From Riptortus pedestris (taxonomy: Eukaryota > Arthropoda > Insecta > Hemiptera > Alydidae): DNA of 64,000 nt. A program made the position numbers and the translations under genes. Numbering within the stretch: position 1 is the first letter of the stretch; each line of letters opens with the position of its first letter. The stretch is from contig CM032230.1 of assembly GCA_019009955.1 (NCBI GenBank), positions 33,094,001 to 33,158,000 of the forward strand, read 5' to 3'. Below, in pieces: positions 33,176 to 46,145 of the stretch. A model generated the notes under the pieces. It was not told the DNA's origin. It did no database searches and saw only the letters and a list, made by a program, of their open reading frames with translations.

Positions 33176-34884
33176 TTTTGTGTACTTTTTATTTCAGCAC
33201 TTCATTATTTAATAAGAGCCTCACACATATACAAACTGGAATATATTACATTTTTTTTAAAGGTTACATTAGAGATTAACCCTTTAAATCTATAACAAAA
33301 CTCTTTTTCCTACAATTTAAAATGCATTCTCATATATTATTAATTACATGCTATCCTTTGTTCGTATACATGTATTGTGTCTTGAAAGATCTATTAAAGC
33401 GTCTAAAGATCCAATAATACTTGAAATTCCCATTTTAAGTAAAACACATGACTTCAATTTCTTATTTTAAACAGTATGACAAATGATTATGTTTGTTTTT
33501 AATAGACGTTGGTTATGTATATAATTAACAACAATGTCAGCCATCATTCTCAGTTATCCAACACATCTCAGAATTAGTAACAAGATAACCGTTTTTTTCC
33601 AACATCATAAAAAAAAAAAAAAAAATCAAATTCACCAAGTTGATTTAGATTTCTATTGGTTTGAGGGAATTCTTCAATTGAGATTCGAAAACGATGAAGA
33701 ACCGTTTAAAATACTATAACCCATAGAGCTACTTCTCCATTTGAATATATCATTTATAATATCCCAATTTGAAAACCCTTCAAAATTTGAATATCAGTGA
33801 GTTAGTAAATTTTTTTTTGTTTTAATACCCTTGATATCGGATGAAGGCTTAACAACCCTGAAGAAGAGGTGGAGCCTCTCAAAAGTGCTACACCCAATTC
33901 ATAAGTGAAGGTGTTGAGTTTATTTTCATTCACTTCAGGTTATGGACATCCACTAGTCACCTAAAGCGTTCATGGGTTGTTATCACAGACAATTTTTCAG
34001 CACCTATAATGAGGTGGGAGCTTCCAAAGAAATGTGTTTTAATAAAAGGTTTGAGTTGTTTGCTTAAGTTTGAATAACCTTAGGCGATGAACTTCAGCCA
34101 GCTAGCTAAGGCCTTGAATAAGAATAACTTGTTTAAATGTAGTGACTATAAATCCAGTAATGACAGACAGCTGTGTATGTATTCAATCCGGCGGGAATGG
34201 GAGGTTTATTGTTTGTTATTCACAGCAAAGCAGCTCTAACTGAGTAGATAGATTATCTGCTTTGAATGAGCAGATTTATGCGGATAACGGTTATATATTT
34301 GTATCATGTTTGTAGACGATATTTCGCTCCATGGCCATTGTTATTGAATTTATTATCAATAGTTTATGTTTGCTAATTTTGCTTTTCCATTCTTGGTCTT
34401 AATTTATTTGGTATAATATTCAATACAAAGAACTTAAATGATTATTAACTGGTGTTAACTTTCTTGAAGGGGCGTAGTCTCTATCACCATCTTACATACA
34501 TACTCGGTGTTCTTTGCTACTTCTCATGTAGTCACTTTTTCGAGTTATCTTCAACGTCCAATTTTTTGTGTCTTCTATTTATTCTAGTTTTTGCAAGGCT
34601 ACCCTCCCCTAGGGTAACCTTGAGAATTCCATTTTTTCCAAATATCAAAACCATTTCACTTCTTCCCTCTTACTACTACGAATATTCATTCTCTAATTAT
34701 TTGGTTTTTCATTCCAAGAGTTTACGTTTCACTGCTACCCTACCTCGTGTCTAGTTCTCCATTCCCTACCTCGGGTCTAGTTTTCCAATATAAATCATTT
34801 TCGAAATACACAATAGATTAATAAAGTGGTCAGCTCAACAACCTGTGGGTTTGTCCTAGAGTGTGTCTTACTACTCCTAGAGAT
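33176..34884. other. Unassigned sequence
   Basis: Contains an A-run of about 17 at 33608-33626. The open frame at 34452-34754 (+, 100 codons) has no motif. No repeat family recognised. Confidence 0.4.
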
Positions 34885-35538
34885 AAAAGTCCGTCACGCA
34901 GGGGCTGCGTAAACTAAGGAGATTTCCCATGTGAAGTTTTACAATATAGAAATCTGCATACTGGTAACACAATACCACCGTGATTAAATACAAACGGTAA
35001 TGAGAAATCTTTCAGTTAATTAAAATAAATTCCCAACTGAAACAGCTTCTGAATTGTAATAATAATTTATATTTTAATAACTCAAATTTTAGTAGTCCAA
35101 GAACTAAATAAAGAAGGGGGAGGACGGATGAACAAAACGTATTTGCATAAATCTCACAAAGTAACGAAGGTAAGGCAAGGTTAGAAAGGCCAGGTAAGGT
35201 TAGAAGAAGCTTCTACCTAAGCTGAGCAATGACGGAATTGGCCGACCTAATCCGAACTATACCCGACCACAGACTTCATAAAAATGCAAATATCTCGGTT
35301 AATATTCAAGATAGAGAATAAATGTATATAAAAATATTTACAGTAAATTTAATTTGCAATACGATTGGTTCTATACAATTTTTCGATCCGATGCATATAT
35401 ATATATATATAGTTTTGAACGGACCTCATTTTCGTCATCTCCTGGGTAGGGTCGATGGACATTTGAAGAAATTTTTCGAAAATCGCGTCATGAGTACGAC
35501 CTCAATAGCTGATTTCCCTTCAGGGAAATCTGCTAAAA
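34885..35538 (+). mobile_element. Helentron-like repeat copy
   Basis: Intact ends: AAAAGTCCGTCACGCAGGGG, CTGCGTAAACTAAGGAG, and 3' GATTTCCCTTCAGGGAAATC then TGCTAAAA. The interior between GATCCGATGCATATATAT and the 3' block lacks about 170 bp present in other copies, as in the copy at 48055. Confidence 0.9.
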
Positions 35539-35639
35539 GCAATATACTATCAGAAAGAAGAAGTAACGCATGGCAAAAAAAAACGTTCAAGTTTGGTAAC
35601 TATTAACCATAGTGTTACACCCAATGCGTATAATAAAAA

Positions 35640-35740
35640 ACCGCAAGAGCGGTGTGACATACATATATGCATGTGTACTTTTGAACGGACCTCATTTTCG
35701 TCTTCTCCTAGGTAGGCTCGATGGATATTTGAAGCCTATA
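35640..35740 (+). mobile_element. Helentron-like internal fragment
   Basis: GCAAGAGCGGTGTGACATAC, a short TATATG, then TTTTGAACGGACCTCATTTT and GATGGATATTTGAAG. Truncated on both sides; the sequence to 36185 is unassigned. Confidence 0.7.
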
Positions 35741-36185
35741 AAACCCCCGTAAGGAAAATTGGATTATTTAAAAAAATATATGGTGATATGATGGCAGAAA
35801 AATACTGTAACAGAGAGCTTTGTCTCTGTAAGATGATTTATAAAATAATATCCGTGGTGCCTAATTTAACTTTTCCTAATCTACCATTATTTTGGTCTTA
35901 TTAGATGAATATTCCTCTTTTTATATTGCTGATTTCCTATGATAGAATTCCAATATATTAAATTTAAGTCAGAATCACAAATAAATTTGTTTCCTTCTGT
36001 TATCCATTGTCTCCATTCTCTTTTTGAGTGTTATTTTTAATGATTAAATGTCATTTACGCAAAAGTTTTTGAAAACATAAAGTCCCATGAAGGACTCCAC
36101 TGCTTTTAATAAGTTTGCGAATCCAATTTAGGAATCGACTGCTGTATTTTATTTATATTTCTAGTCTCGGGTTAGCCAAGAGTGA

Positions 36186-36189
<4 letters not shown>

Positions 36190-36233
<44 letters not shown>
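36190..36233. repeat. (TA)n microsatellite
   Basis: About 22 TA units lie directly upstream of a SINE. Unlike most TA runs in the window it is not inside a Helentron-like copy. Confidence 0.95.
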
Positions 36234-36242
<9 letters not shown>

Positions 36243-36248
36243 TAAGCA

Positions 36249-36470
36249 GGGGCTCAGGTTGTCCGTGTGAGTTAAAGTGTTGGCTTTAATCTCATATGGT
36301 AAACCTAGAGTGGCGAGTTCGATTCCCGCCTGGGTAAGGAATTCATTTAGTGACGAAACTCATTAAATAAAATCCTTAGTGTCACCCTGGCTAGAGCAGG
36401 GTGGTAACCTGTAGATAAACCGTGCCAATTAGCCTTAGTTGCAAAAAGTGAACGTTAATAAAGATTTTTT
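36249..36470 (+). repeat. tRNA-derived SINE, best-preserved copy
   Basis: Head GGGGCTCAGGTTGTCCGTGT, GAGTTAAAGTGTTGGC (A-box region), TCATATGGTAAACCTAGAGT, GGCGAGTTCGATTCCCGCC (RNA polymerase III B box), body TTTAGTGACGAAACTCATTA, CACCCTGGCTAGAGCAGGGT, GGTAACCTGTAGATAAACC and AACGTTAATAAAG, then a T-run. About 220 bp. The head is tRNA-like in its boxes only; no cloverleaf is claimed. Copies: 10540, 12671/13924, 17768, 18908, 23944. Confidence 0.88.
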
Positions 36471-36484
36471 TTTTAATTTTATAT

Positions 36485-36600
36485 ATATACACATGTGTAT
36501 ATCACACAAATTCGCATTTAACACAATTAAAGCATATAATTTGAAGTCTTGTTGTATTCCACAGACTTAATTCGTACTTTTATTCATCAGATTTTTGCTT
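36485..36600 (-). repeat. Dispersed repeat X, fragment
   Basis: On the minus strand: AGTACGAATTAAGTCTGTGG then ACTTCAAATTATATGC, matching the first ~100 bp of copies at 27900 and 29660. It ends near a TATACACATG stretch. Confidence 0.6.
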
Positions 36601-36647
36601 CAAAATAGAGGAATGGTGAGATAACAAGATTAGAGTATGGAACCAGA

Positions 36648-36690
36648 ACTTGGGAAATCTGCTTTGTTAAAACAGCCCCGGCGTGACGGT
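36648..36690 (-). mobile_element. Helentron-like 5'-terminal fragment
   Basis: GGGAAATCTGCTTTGTTAAA then ACAGCCCCGGCGTGACGGTC is the reverse complement of the family's 5' end; nothing else of the element is present. Confidence 0.65.
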
Positions 36691-37668
36691 CATTAAATTC
36701 AATGAAATGGTCGACTATCTAGAGGAATGAATTAAGGGATGTTTCAATTTTGGCAAATGCTAAATTAAATTCAAGAAAAAAAAGAATTCTACTGATTTTT
36801 AGTGACCGTTGAGTTCCAATAGGAGCTCCGTCCGTCACATTCTTTCATTTTTATAAAGAGTATGCTAGAATTCATAAAATTTGGCTGTTCTTTGTGCATT
36901 TGTACTCTGGAACAAGCTTCACAGAGAAGAGCTGCAAGGATCAATTAAAACTCCAATTACACTAGACAATACCTCACTGGCAGAAGTGATTTGGAAGTGA
37001 GACGGGTCCAGGGAACTACAACCATGCCAACAAGATATCAATTACAAAAACACATAATACTGCATATTTGCTAAATATTTTGAAATAAATTAATTCAAAT
37101 TGAGCGGCAACCTGATCAGGGGAAGATTAAGAAAAGCGAATTTAGTATTATCTCCTTTTTAAAGTTATCCCTATTAGAGTTGTATATATTTTCTTCTTCA
37201 AAACTAATATTTCATTATCTTAAATAAAGAAAGCCAGAACAGGTATTTTGTGTTTGATAAAATTAATTTTCAATTATTCACAACGCTGCGACCCTTATGA
37301 ATACATAATTTTACTCTTCTGACAAATTGGAAATATGTTAAATATAAAATGAGATAGTGCCCTTTCGTTGGAGCACTTAAAATGGGATAAGTAATTAAAA
37401 TTTAATTAAGGAGATGCCAGTTCGGAATGTTATGGATGGGCTAGGCTAGGCGACCTCACTGTATTCTATCATTCTCCTCCCAAACCGTCTTATTAATATG
37501 AAAAATGTTCAAACGTTTTTCATTATTTTAGCTCATTTTGATAATTCATTCATGAAAACTTTCTGTTTCCACATTTTAACTGAATTTAATTTTGGCCCTT
37601 CCTGAATATTCTACATTTTCACTAGTTTCAGCGTGACATTTCTACGTATGCACGTATCTCGCATAACT
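36691..37668. other. Unassigned sequence
   Basis: Nothing recognised. Confidence 0.4.
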
Positions 37669-37925
37669 CAAAAAGTCCCCCACGCTGTGTAAAGAAAGCA
37701 GATTTCCTACGTTAAGGTAAATGAAAATCTATTTATCTCTTATCATCATATATTCTCCACCTTTTAATAAAAGTCCGATGATTAAAATTAGGGGTTTACT
37801 GAGGCCGAAAACAAGGAAGTACGAATAACTCGCTTAACATTTGATGAGTAGAACAGCAATTGTAGAACATCACTAGTTTATGATTGGTTCTATACAATGT
37901 TTTGATCGGATGTATACTTTCTTGT
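37669..37925 (+). mobile_element. Helentron-like 5' half
   Basis: AAAAAGTCCCCCACGCTGTG then AAGAAAGCAGATTTCC, and interior GGGGTTTACTGAGGCCG and GGTTCTATACAATGTTTTGA. Lost beyond GATCGGATGTATA. The shortened hairpin (CACGCTGTGT) has lost GGGGC. Confidence 0.7.
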
Positions 37926-38097
37926 TTATCCTATGCATTGAAACAATATGTCACTTTTGAATGAAATGATTTTGAATGAAGTTTGGTAAATATTATATTA
38001 TCTTCAATTTAAATGGATGAAGAAATATGGTGAACACATCAGATTTTTTTTATTTACAAGGAGAGCAAGCCCTATATCTGCAATACACTTTTTTACA

Positions 38098-38822
38098 TTT
38101 CAGTTGATTTCACTCATGGGAAATCAACAATTGCTTTTATCGTGTAGTACTAATGGTGTTATTTTCAAAGAATGTTTTTATATGTCCATCGATCTTACCT
38201 GGAAATGACGAAAATTAGGTCCCTTATAAATTTTATGCATACAATATATGTGTGTGTATATATGTATATATATATATACTTCGTCAGTTTTTTTTATTCG
38301 AGCGTTACTTAACTCTATATTTATGCGTTCCATGTACAACTAGACACAGGAGCCAATATATTAAGATTTTACGAATCTGGTTCCAAAATATTAATTTGAC
38401 CAATACCTTACTTGATATATAACCGTTTTCCCCAACATATTCGTTAATGGCTGAAATAGGACCATGAAGAGTGAGTCCTTAGATGGGAGATTCGAACATT
38501 CAAAAAATCTCAGTTGTTATAAATTGGGTTGAAAAATGTTATAGAACTAATCTTGTTAAATATTTAATGCTCTTCGATTGCTTCTATATATTTTCCTGTA
38601 ACTTGAGTATTAAGCGAGATATTTGTGTTTTTTTCCTCAGGTTCTCAGCGGTTTTTGTCTTAAGTCTCTGGAAATCTCCTGTCCAGCTTACATTTCAATT
38701 GCTGTTTACGTAGGTTTCTTATGACGACAGAAATAGAGAATGGATGGTGAGATGAGGTGGCTAGTGTGTTATTCCAGCAAACAGAAATTCGGCTAATTAG
38801 CCCCTTCTTGACGGATGTTTTA
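38098..38822 (-). mobile_element. Helentron-like repeat copy, diverged
   Basis: Minus-strand 3' end altered (TTGATTTCACTCATGGGAAAT). The interior has CGTTAATGGCTGAAATAGGA and the TATATGTATATATATATATA site. 5' end GGCTAATTAGCCCCTTCTTG then ACGGATGTTTTA. Confidence 0.7.
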
Positions 38823-39675
38823 TTTTATTTATCATATCATGTCCTAGTTGTCAATAGCAACTATATAAAGTAGCAAATTCAATGGACTGGGAACTATGTC
38901 AAAGTTAAAAGTTTTCGACTTGATGACCTTTCTCAAACCCAATAGCATAAAGTTGCTTTTAACCTTTCTATCAAGCTTTTAGTCTTGATGAAAGAGTTAC
39001 CGCCCATAAGGGCCTTCTTACTTTTACGCTTTAGTTTATAATTTTGTTCGTGGATGACTCACGTTCTTCCTTCAAAGTTACCTTCATTTTCTTCCAGCTC
39101 AACAGGGATTCCTTCAAAGCTTTGAAGTTGTTCGCTCAGGCCCTCCTCGTCCTATACAAAATAGGACGTAGACATTTCTTGATTTAGGCAATGATTTTAT
39201 ACCAAGACGGCTTGTTAAGTTTTGAGGAACGCCCAAACATTGAATATGTTTGCGTTATTTCTAATTATTTTTTATGTACTTCTGAATCCATTCCTTTCCC
39301 GTAGACTTGTTCAAATATAATTTTGTTTGACTACAACTTTTATGTAACAGTATTTTTCAATAAAATGTGCCGTTTCTGAAATAAAGATTTGAGTATTTTA
39401 TGGCTAAACGATGTGTCAAATCGAAACATTTACCGATACAAACACGTTTTAGAACTTGATTTTCTACAAGAATCCACCATAAAAAGTAGGGCATCCCAAT
39501 GGAAATTCCAAAGTTATGGTCTCTGGAGAAGTACTGGAGAGGTTTACATGGTTGAATATGGACTGAAAGGATTCTTCAAGGGTCCCAATTGTGGCTCACC
39601 AATTCTCAGCCTTGTATTAAAATATTTGGAGATTTTAAGGGGGGAGATTGGTACTGGAAGTTGGGACACTCTTTA
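38823..39675. other. Unassigned; 134-codon frame runs into a microsatellite
   Basis: The + frame 39389-39793 is open for 134 codons, but its C-terminal third crosses (TA)n and a Helentron-like copy. The first ~90 codons (YRYKHVLELDFLQESTIKSR) show no known motif or splice support. Confidence 0.3.
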
Positions 39676-40126
39676 TATATATATATATATATATATACTG
39701 ACTGTTAACGCCCTTGGTGTCACTATTATGGTTTGTCGTTACCAAACTCGATATTTAATCGTTCTATGTCATATTAAGGATCAAGCTCGTTAAAGGCTAT
39801 GATTAAAACAGTGGTTTAAGGAGGAGAATTTCGAAAGTTCAAAATGTCTCTGTTATTATACGTCGGATCGAAAATTGTATACTTCCGGTTATTGGAACTT
39901 TTATATTCTATGGATATTGTTATATACATTTATTTTCTATCTTAAATATTTATCGAGATATTTGCATTTTTTAGTTTTAAACTAGCCGACTCATGTCATA
40001 TTAACAATAAACCTTTATATCTTGAAACTTTTTATTAGAAACTTAAATACCAAATGTAGTTCACATTAATCCTTTATTGATTAGCAGATATGCTACATAA
40101 ACGCCCCGGTATCTAGTCGTCCGTAG
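39676..40126 (-). mobile_element. Helentron-like repeat copy lacking its 3' end
   Basis: Similarity starts at (TA)n (39676-39697) with TGTTAACGCCCTTGGTGTCA, then GTTACCAAACTCGATATTTA and CGGATCGAAAATTGTAT. It ends at a 5' terminus AGCAGATATGCTACATAAAC then GCCCCGGTATCTAGTCGTCCG. Everything past the microsatellite (3' palindrome) is missing. Confidence 0.75.
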
Positions 40127-41231
40127 ACCAATTGTACTATAGAAATACTGTATAATGTCACCGGTCATTTCCATATTTAAGAGTTAGAAATTATGGCATT
40201 CATTACGAAAGGATTGATCGAATAACAATTGGCTTCCTGGTATATATTAAAACATTGCATGATAATACCCATTATATATTCTTTAATGTGAATTCCAAAT
40301 AGTATTACCATTTGTAATAGGTTGCTCTCAGAAAATAGGACTTTGAAGAGAATTAGCATTTAATATTTAAATTTTGTAGTATAATGCAATAATATTATAA
40401 TAATTTGCAAATTGCTTAATAGCTTTTTAATACTCTTTGCCTTAAGTGGCTATCCTTAGAAGCGAATGAAGGTTAAGTAAATGGACAGTAAATCCCTGAA
40501 GCTATCAGAGAAGGAAGAGCTTTGTTGTTTTTAAAGTCCCGGGGGCCTTAGAAGTTTGCTTATCAATAGGGCTTAGCAAAGTTTTACCTTTCTGTACATT
40601 TATTAAGAGTGGTCTAAGGAGGAGGAGGGGGAGGGCTTCCAGGAGGAGTTTAGTCGGGAATTACTTCCAAAACTAATTCTAATTGTTATTAACTAATTAT
40701 GGATCGGGGAATTTAATTTACATGCAATTAGTGGTCTAATTGTAGTTCGGAATCACCCGCCGTCTACAACCTTTTCTCAATCTAAAATAGATCCCAAAGC
40801 CTTGCATGCGGTTATTTTCACCTCTCTACTTTATGCCAATTCCTCGTTCTTTCTCTCAAAGTCATGTGAATTGTTCTAAATAGTATTTCTAATTCAATTT
40901 ACATGCTGTTAATTGCCTTTGCTCAGTTTCGTGATGTACTCACTAAGTTCAACTCAAAAATAATTAAGTTCGGCACATCCTTGCTTATTTCTGAAGTACT
41001 TGGACCCTGGACATTTTGTCCTGGTTAAAAAGTGAAAATCTTAATTATAATTTACTAGCTTATTACTTTGTATTTGACTCGGACCAGGGATTTGTAAATA
41101 TACATGTTCTTTAATTTGTAATTGATATCTAAATTTTCTATAGAAGCATAAAAATAACTTATTTAATCTTTACTTGTCTCCATTCTTATGTGATCAGCAA
41201 GCGTTGTGGGCTACGGCTGTTTCTATAATAT
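40127..41231. other. Unassigned sequence
   Basis: Nothing recognised; a polypurine stretch lies at about 40617-40650. Confidence 0.4.
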
Positions 41232-41992
41232 CAAACGTCCGCCAGGCACGGCTGCGTAAACTGAGCATATTCCCCTCTTGAAGTTTTGCAATGGATAAAC
41301 CTAAATACTGTACTTAACACCACCGTGAATATTAAGTGAATAAATACAAACGGTAATTAGAAATATTTCAGTCTATTTTAATAACCTCTTGATGGAAACA
41401 TCTGAATTGTAAACAAACAGGTCTGCCAAACACTCAGAGCTGAAAAGATAGATAGATATATTCGTCGCCGGAAAGAAAAACAATGACAGAAATATATCTG
41501 AATATAGCATATTAATTTTATTGAAAACTATTTATTAAATCTATTACTGTAATTTATAATGAATCAGAATAATTTTTATCTCAATCACTCAAATTATAGT
41601 AGTCCATGAACTAAAGTACTAATGTATCTCCCAAAGAAAAAGCTTACACCAGTCTCTACACCAATTTCACGAGAGCCGAACAGTTACGGAAACGGCCGAA
41701 CTTACTTTCAGCGGAATCGCAAGAATTGAACCGACAATAGCCGAATATGAAAAATGCAAATTTCTTGTTTAATATTCAAGATAGAGAATAAATGTTTATA
41801 ACAATATTTATAGTACATTTAATTTTCAATATGATTCGTTCTATACAAGTTTTCAATCCGACGTAAGATATTTCGAATTTTCGAAAATCCCCGCACTTTT
41901 TGAATTCAGCCATTAACGAACTTAATCATAAAATGATTAAATATGGAGTTTGGTAACGATCAATCAAAAATTTAACCACTAAAGAGTTAGAC

Positions 41993-42035
<43 letters not shown>

Positions 42036-42170
42036 TATATATATTTGAATATACCTCATTTTCATTATCTTATGGATACTATCTATGGACATTTGAAGAA
42101 AATTTTCCAAAATCGCGTCATGAGTAAGACCTCAATAGCTGTCAATTTCCTTAAGGGAAATCTGTTAAAA
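41232..42170 (+). mobile_element. Helentron-like repeat copy, long variant
   Basis: 5' AAACGTCCGCCAGGCACGGC then TGCGTAAACTGAGC; long-variant block (CAATCACTCAAATTATAGTA); GATTAAATATGGAGTTTGGT; (TA)n at 41996-42032; 3' AATTTCCTTAAGGGAAATCT then GTTAAAA. Closely related in the 5' block to the copy at 16266. Confidence 0.85.
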
Positions 42171-42604
42171 CTAGTTACAATATATTGGCATACGTATAGC
42201 TAACTTATATCCTTTCCTAGTTTTTGGACAGCTTGCGCAACTCCATAGGAAATCAAAATCATTACAATGAAAATACAGTGACTAATCAAAACATGTTCTG
42301 TAGAACTTTTAATCTCTCGTAGCTTCCGGGTATTTTGTTAAGACATAAAAATTTAATAGTTAACACCTTTTTTTTTGCTAAAACAACTAATCAGAACTTA
42401 CCATCAATATCATACTTTTATACTAAGGCAGAGTACATACTGAATAAATTCTTAATTTCTACAAGAAAGTAATTTTGCACCTTATATAGATTTTGAAACA
42501 TAGCATAATCGTAAATAACAAAAAAAATTCAAAATAGTTTATATTATTCATCACATATATTACACACTATAATCTACACTTTCTACACACCACTCTTTAC
42601 TTAT
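42171..42604. other. AT-rich unassigned sequence
   Basis: Nothing recognised. Confidence 0.4.
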
Positions 42605-42990
42605 TTCCTATATTAGCAGGGTGTATAAATTTTAATTTAATTTATTTTCTATTTATTTATTTTAATTTTTATTTTATTTTTTTTTGGTTATCCCTTTTCT
42701 TTATTTTTTAAAAATTTAATTTATTTTCTTCCCCCTCCCTTCTATAGTTACATTTTTATTTATATTATGTTCATTACCCTGATTTTTCCATATCGTACAA
42801 TATCGTTTGCTTCATATCACCGTATATGCTTCAAAAATCACCGTTTGCCAAAGTTTACTCTTTTTCCGTTCGTTGTTGTTTGTTTGTTTTATTTTGCATT
42901 TCACTCTTTAATGACACTTTAATAATGAGTAAATCGCCTGCGTTGGGGAACCCACTTAAATTAAATAAATAAATAAAAATAAAATTCATC
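42605..42990 (+). repeat. Possible retroelement 3' end with TAAA tail
   Basis: A T-rich stretch and an unremarkable body end in GGGGAACCCACTTAAATTAA then ATAAATAAATAAAAATAAA, a tetramer tail like repeat X. No second copy seen in the window; weak. Confidence 0.25.
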
Positions 42991-45799
42991 ATATAGTACA
43001 ACTTCATTTACCTTTAACATAGTATATTCGCTTCTCGTGATCAGTTCATATAGCCACCGAAACCTTCTGAAAGGGTTGATTTGTAGTTTCCTTTTTCAGG
43101 TTTAGGTTAAGTTATGGGTTTATGGGCGATAAAAATCTCGGTTATTACGACCTGCCTTATTCAGAGCACCACGAAAATTTATGTATAAGATTTGTTTTTT
43201 CTTTTTACATTAGTAAGAAGATTGTTACTTAGCATTATTTATACTTTATATTGAGGTATAATTTATGTAAAAGAAAATACTGCTACTGAATAATGAGATA
43301 GCCACTCCATTTCTGCCCAAGAGAAATATGAATAATATACTTAGCCTTCATTTTTCTTGAATTTCTTAGTATTAGTATCCCAAAGAAAATTGTGCTAATT
43401 TTTCATCAATTCAGAATTAGCCACAATAATAATGGGGTGGGTTTAATTTTAATCAGTATATTTACTTCCTGTTATTTTTTACAGTTTTAAGTTTTATCTT
43501 TCTTATATTTTTGAAACTATTGCGCTCATCAGTCTCTCAAAGTTTTTGATTTCAATTCGTCCTATGGTAAGATGAATTTCATTATCGACCTCATCGGTTA
43601 TTTATTTATTTATTTATTTTTTTCAAATTCTATTGAATAATAATTCAATATCATTAATCCCTTTTTTCATCATTCTTGCGTGTGTCTATCAATAAAGAAA
43701 TTTCATTTAGTTCATTTGAAGCTTATTAATTTACTATAAATGTTAATGATTTATAAGATACTATTTTCAAAATATTAAGTATTTCTACATCTACATAAAA
43801 TATATTATTTCTACTAACTCGTGAAATAAACGAATACGAATAGTGGAATTTATGGCCACCTACCCTTATATAAACTCAGAGCTAAGCAATAAAAGATTGA
43901 GGATAATTGAATACACATGTGCATCTTTCACAGCTGTTAGACATAGATGCACTCTGACTGCCCAAGGAGGTTTTCCCAGAGCGAAACCAACGAGAGTCCA
44001 CAAAACATTTTCGCCGACCTTGCTTTTTCAGAGAAAGAAAAGGGTCCCAAGTGAAACATTACTTCCAATGACACAGCTCATAAATTTCTTCTATTGTCCC
44101 TTGGGCCACTTTCAGAGCTCTACCAAGTACGATCTCTATCTCCATGTGTTTTATATTTCGCACTGTATTTTATGTTGAGCATTTGATTCAATGTAAAGAC
44201 AATATTTATTCTACCCTGTTCTCAAGTCAGCAGTAATGTACAAGTTACATATGTCTTAGGGATATAAGAATATCTCTGGAGATTCTGAATTTTGGTTTAC
44301 TGTCGTTCCATTAGAATTATTATTATCCACTACTAAGAACAATGACAAAATTCAGAAAGACCCAAGAAAGTTGGTTTTTTTAATGTGATTTTACTCTATT
44401 TGTTAATTTTCATCATTCATAGACTTATATCGTATATCAATTAAATTAAACTTGATATTCTCGTAAAGTCGGCTTCAAGTTTTTTTTCTTTTAAATATGC
44501 TTCATTGATAAATAGTTTATTTATTTAGTGTATAACATTATTCCATTTGACGACTACTAAGTTGTTGAACATGTAAATACACGATTAGGAATTAAACTGA
44601 ATAAATATTCATTAAGTTTACTGAGCGGCTCAATGGTTAAAATACATCTTTCTATTTCGAGTAAATTTTCTCTTATATAAAGGAAACACGATAAGCCCTG
44701 TATTTCATATTCTGTATGTAATTTACAACTAGCTCATCTCTGCTCTTTAAACAAAGGAAAATCCTTCTCTCTCCCCTAGGAAATTCTACATGGAATATTG
44801 ATGGAGAAACATAATAGATGAAGTGAGTACATTTTCCAAGATTAATATACTGTGGGGAATATGAACTTTACGTTTAATAATTTCAATAATTTCGCATTGA
44901 ATTAGGAATTTCATTTGAAAACACTCCAAAATTATTCCGCTTTGTGCCAACAGTATATATAAATGTTAGTGTATATAATACTAGTGTTGTGTCTGTGTCG
45001 GTAAAGACAACCGTTCCTGGCTTTATGTGTTTAATTGGAATTTCCTTTCGATGCGACACCACCACGCTTAAGCCTTTTGTAGGTTGTACTTACTAATTCC
45101 ATGTAGTTCTTTTTATTAGTGTTACTGTACACGTTTTGTAATAGGGGATTTTTTCTTTAGTCAACTTATTGTTTTTAACATGAATTATTTTCTTACGTTT
45201 TGAAACCATAGTCTTAGGTGTCGCTAGAATATTTCCTCTGAACTTGTATTTTTAGCTTCCTAATATTAATGTTTTAATTCACTACCAGGTTCGGTAGCTC
45301 CAAGATGAAAAAACAATCGTTTCCATCCAGTTATGCACATGTGAGCAAACCTATAATGAAATTTAAAAAGAAATTAGGCGTATAACAAGTAGTTTACACT
45401 GTAGTATTTGATTAATCAATTTAGTTGTATTAATAAATTTTCCACATATATTACATATAACAAACTAAAGAAATTAACGCTAAAGTTGCCGATCAACATT
45501 AAAACTGCAGTAGTCGCGCCCCTAGTCAGTACAAGAGTGGGCGCATGTAATCTCTCAGATGATTTACCATCTTTCTTTAAGTATTAAAGTAAGAAGGTTT
45601 GTTTTAATTAAGCCTCTACTAATATTTGCATAAAAGTTATAATTGACACATTATATGAAGAATATACGTGATTTATGATTATATAATATGAAAAAAAAGT
45701 ATTTCACACATTATCTAGGCTTACACGATATAAAATTGATATATACACATGCTATACATACATATTATATAGTCAGGTTTATAAAATAAAATAAAATAG
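42991..45799. other. Unassigned sequence
   Basis: Nearly 3 kb with no repeat family and no supported gene. The open frame 43843-44178 (+, 111 codons) is somewhat GC-richer but has no motif. An acceptor/donor pair around 44780-44822 (CTCTCCCCTAG and GTGAGTAC) brackets 42 bp that is closed in two frames, so it could only be non-coding. The frame at 44883-45065 (-) is unremarkable. Confidence 0.35.
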
Positions 45800-46145
45800 T
45801 TAGGTAGGTTTCTGAAATGAAATATGGCCATTTCCTAAATAAATAACTTGGGAATTGTTCCCCACAATATTCAGAAGAGAAAAAAATACTACCATAGGCC
45901 ACCATCTGGTATTTCTCGATACATTATAAATTGAACACATTTTATCCAATATGTCCACACCTACTTTGGTTTGATTATAATGTGTTATAATGGAAGGCTT
46001 TTTCTTTTCTCCTGTTCTCTCATTTATTTCTCCATCAAAATGCATACTTGATATAGCCAATACATTTCTAATTTGAACTTATTTTTGGAACATAAGAAAC
46101 CAGGGTGCCCTCCTTCCTATAAGCGAAGATTCTTGAATTTATTTT
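45800..46145 (-). pseudogene. piggyBac-type transposase C-terminal fragment
   Basis: Minus-strand frame with MHFDGEINERTGEKKKPSII, THYNQTKVGVDILDKMC, VSRNTRWWPMVVFFSLLNIV and NSQVIY. The YNxTKxGVDxxDxM and TRRWPxxxFFxLLxIxxxNS signatures mark the late DDE/insertion region of piggyBac (DDE_Tnp_1_7) transposases. Just upstream, WFLMFQK lies in the same frame after one stop and corresponds to the preceding conserved block. The N-terminal two thirds and the C-terminal cysteine-rich domain are absent, so this is a fragment. No TTAA-flanked ends were identified. Confidence 0.85.

Noticed and set aside
35322..35606. 94-codon frame whose peptide (GRVDGHLKKFFENRVMSTTS) also appears at 11171-11359
   Set aside because: It lies in the 3' block of the Helentron-like repeat. 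The shared peptide reflects shared DNA; the reading is broken in most copies and spans the terminal palindrome.
38017..38208. 63-codon + frame, and similar short frames across 38-45 kb
   Set aside because: Short, AT-rich, partly within a Helentron-like copy, with no motif or splice support.
44760..44830. A 42-bp exon between CTCTCCCCTAG and GTGAGTAC on the + strand
   Set aside because: Two frames have early stops and the third stops one base before the donor. No neighbouring exon was found; not enough to call even a non-coding exon.
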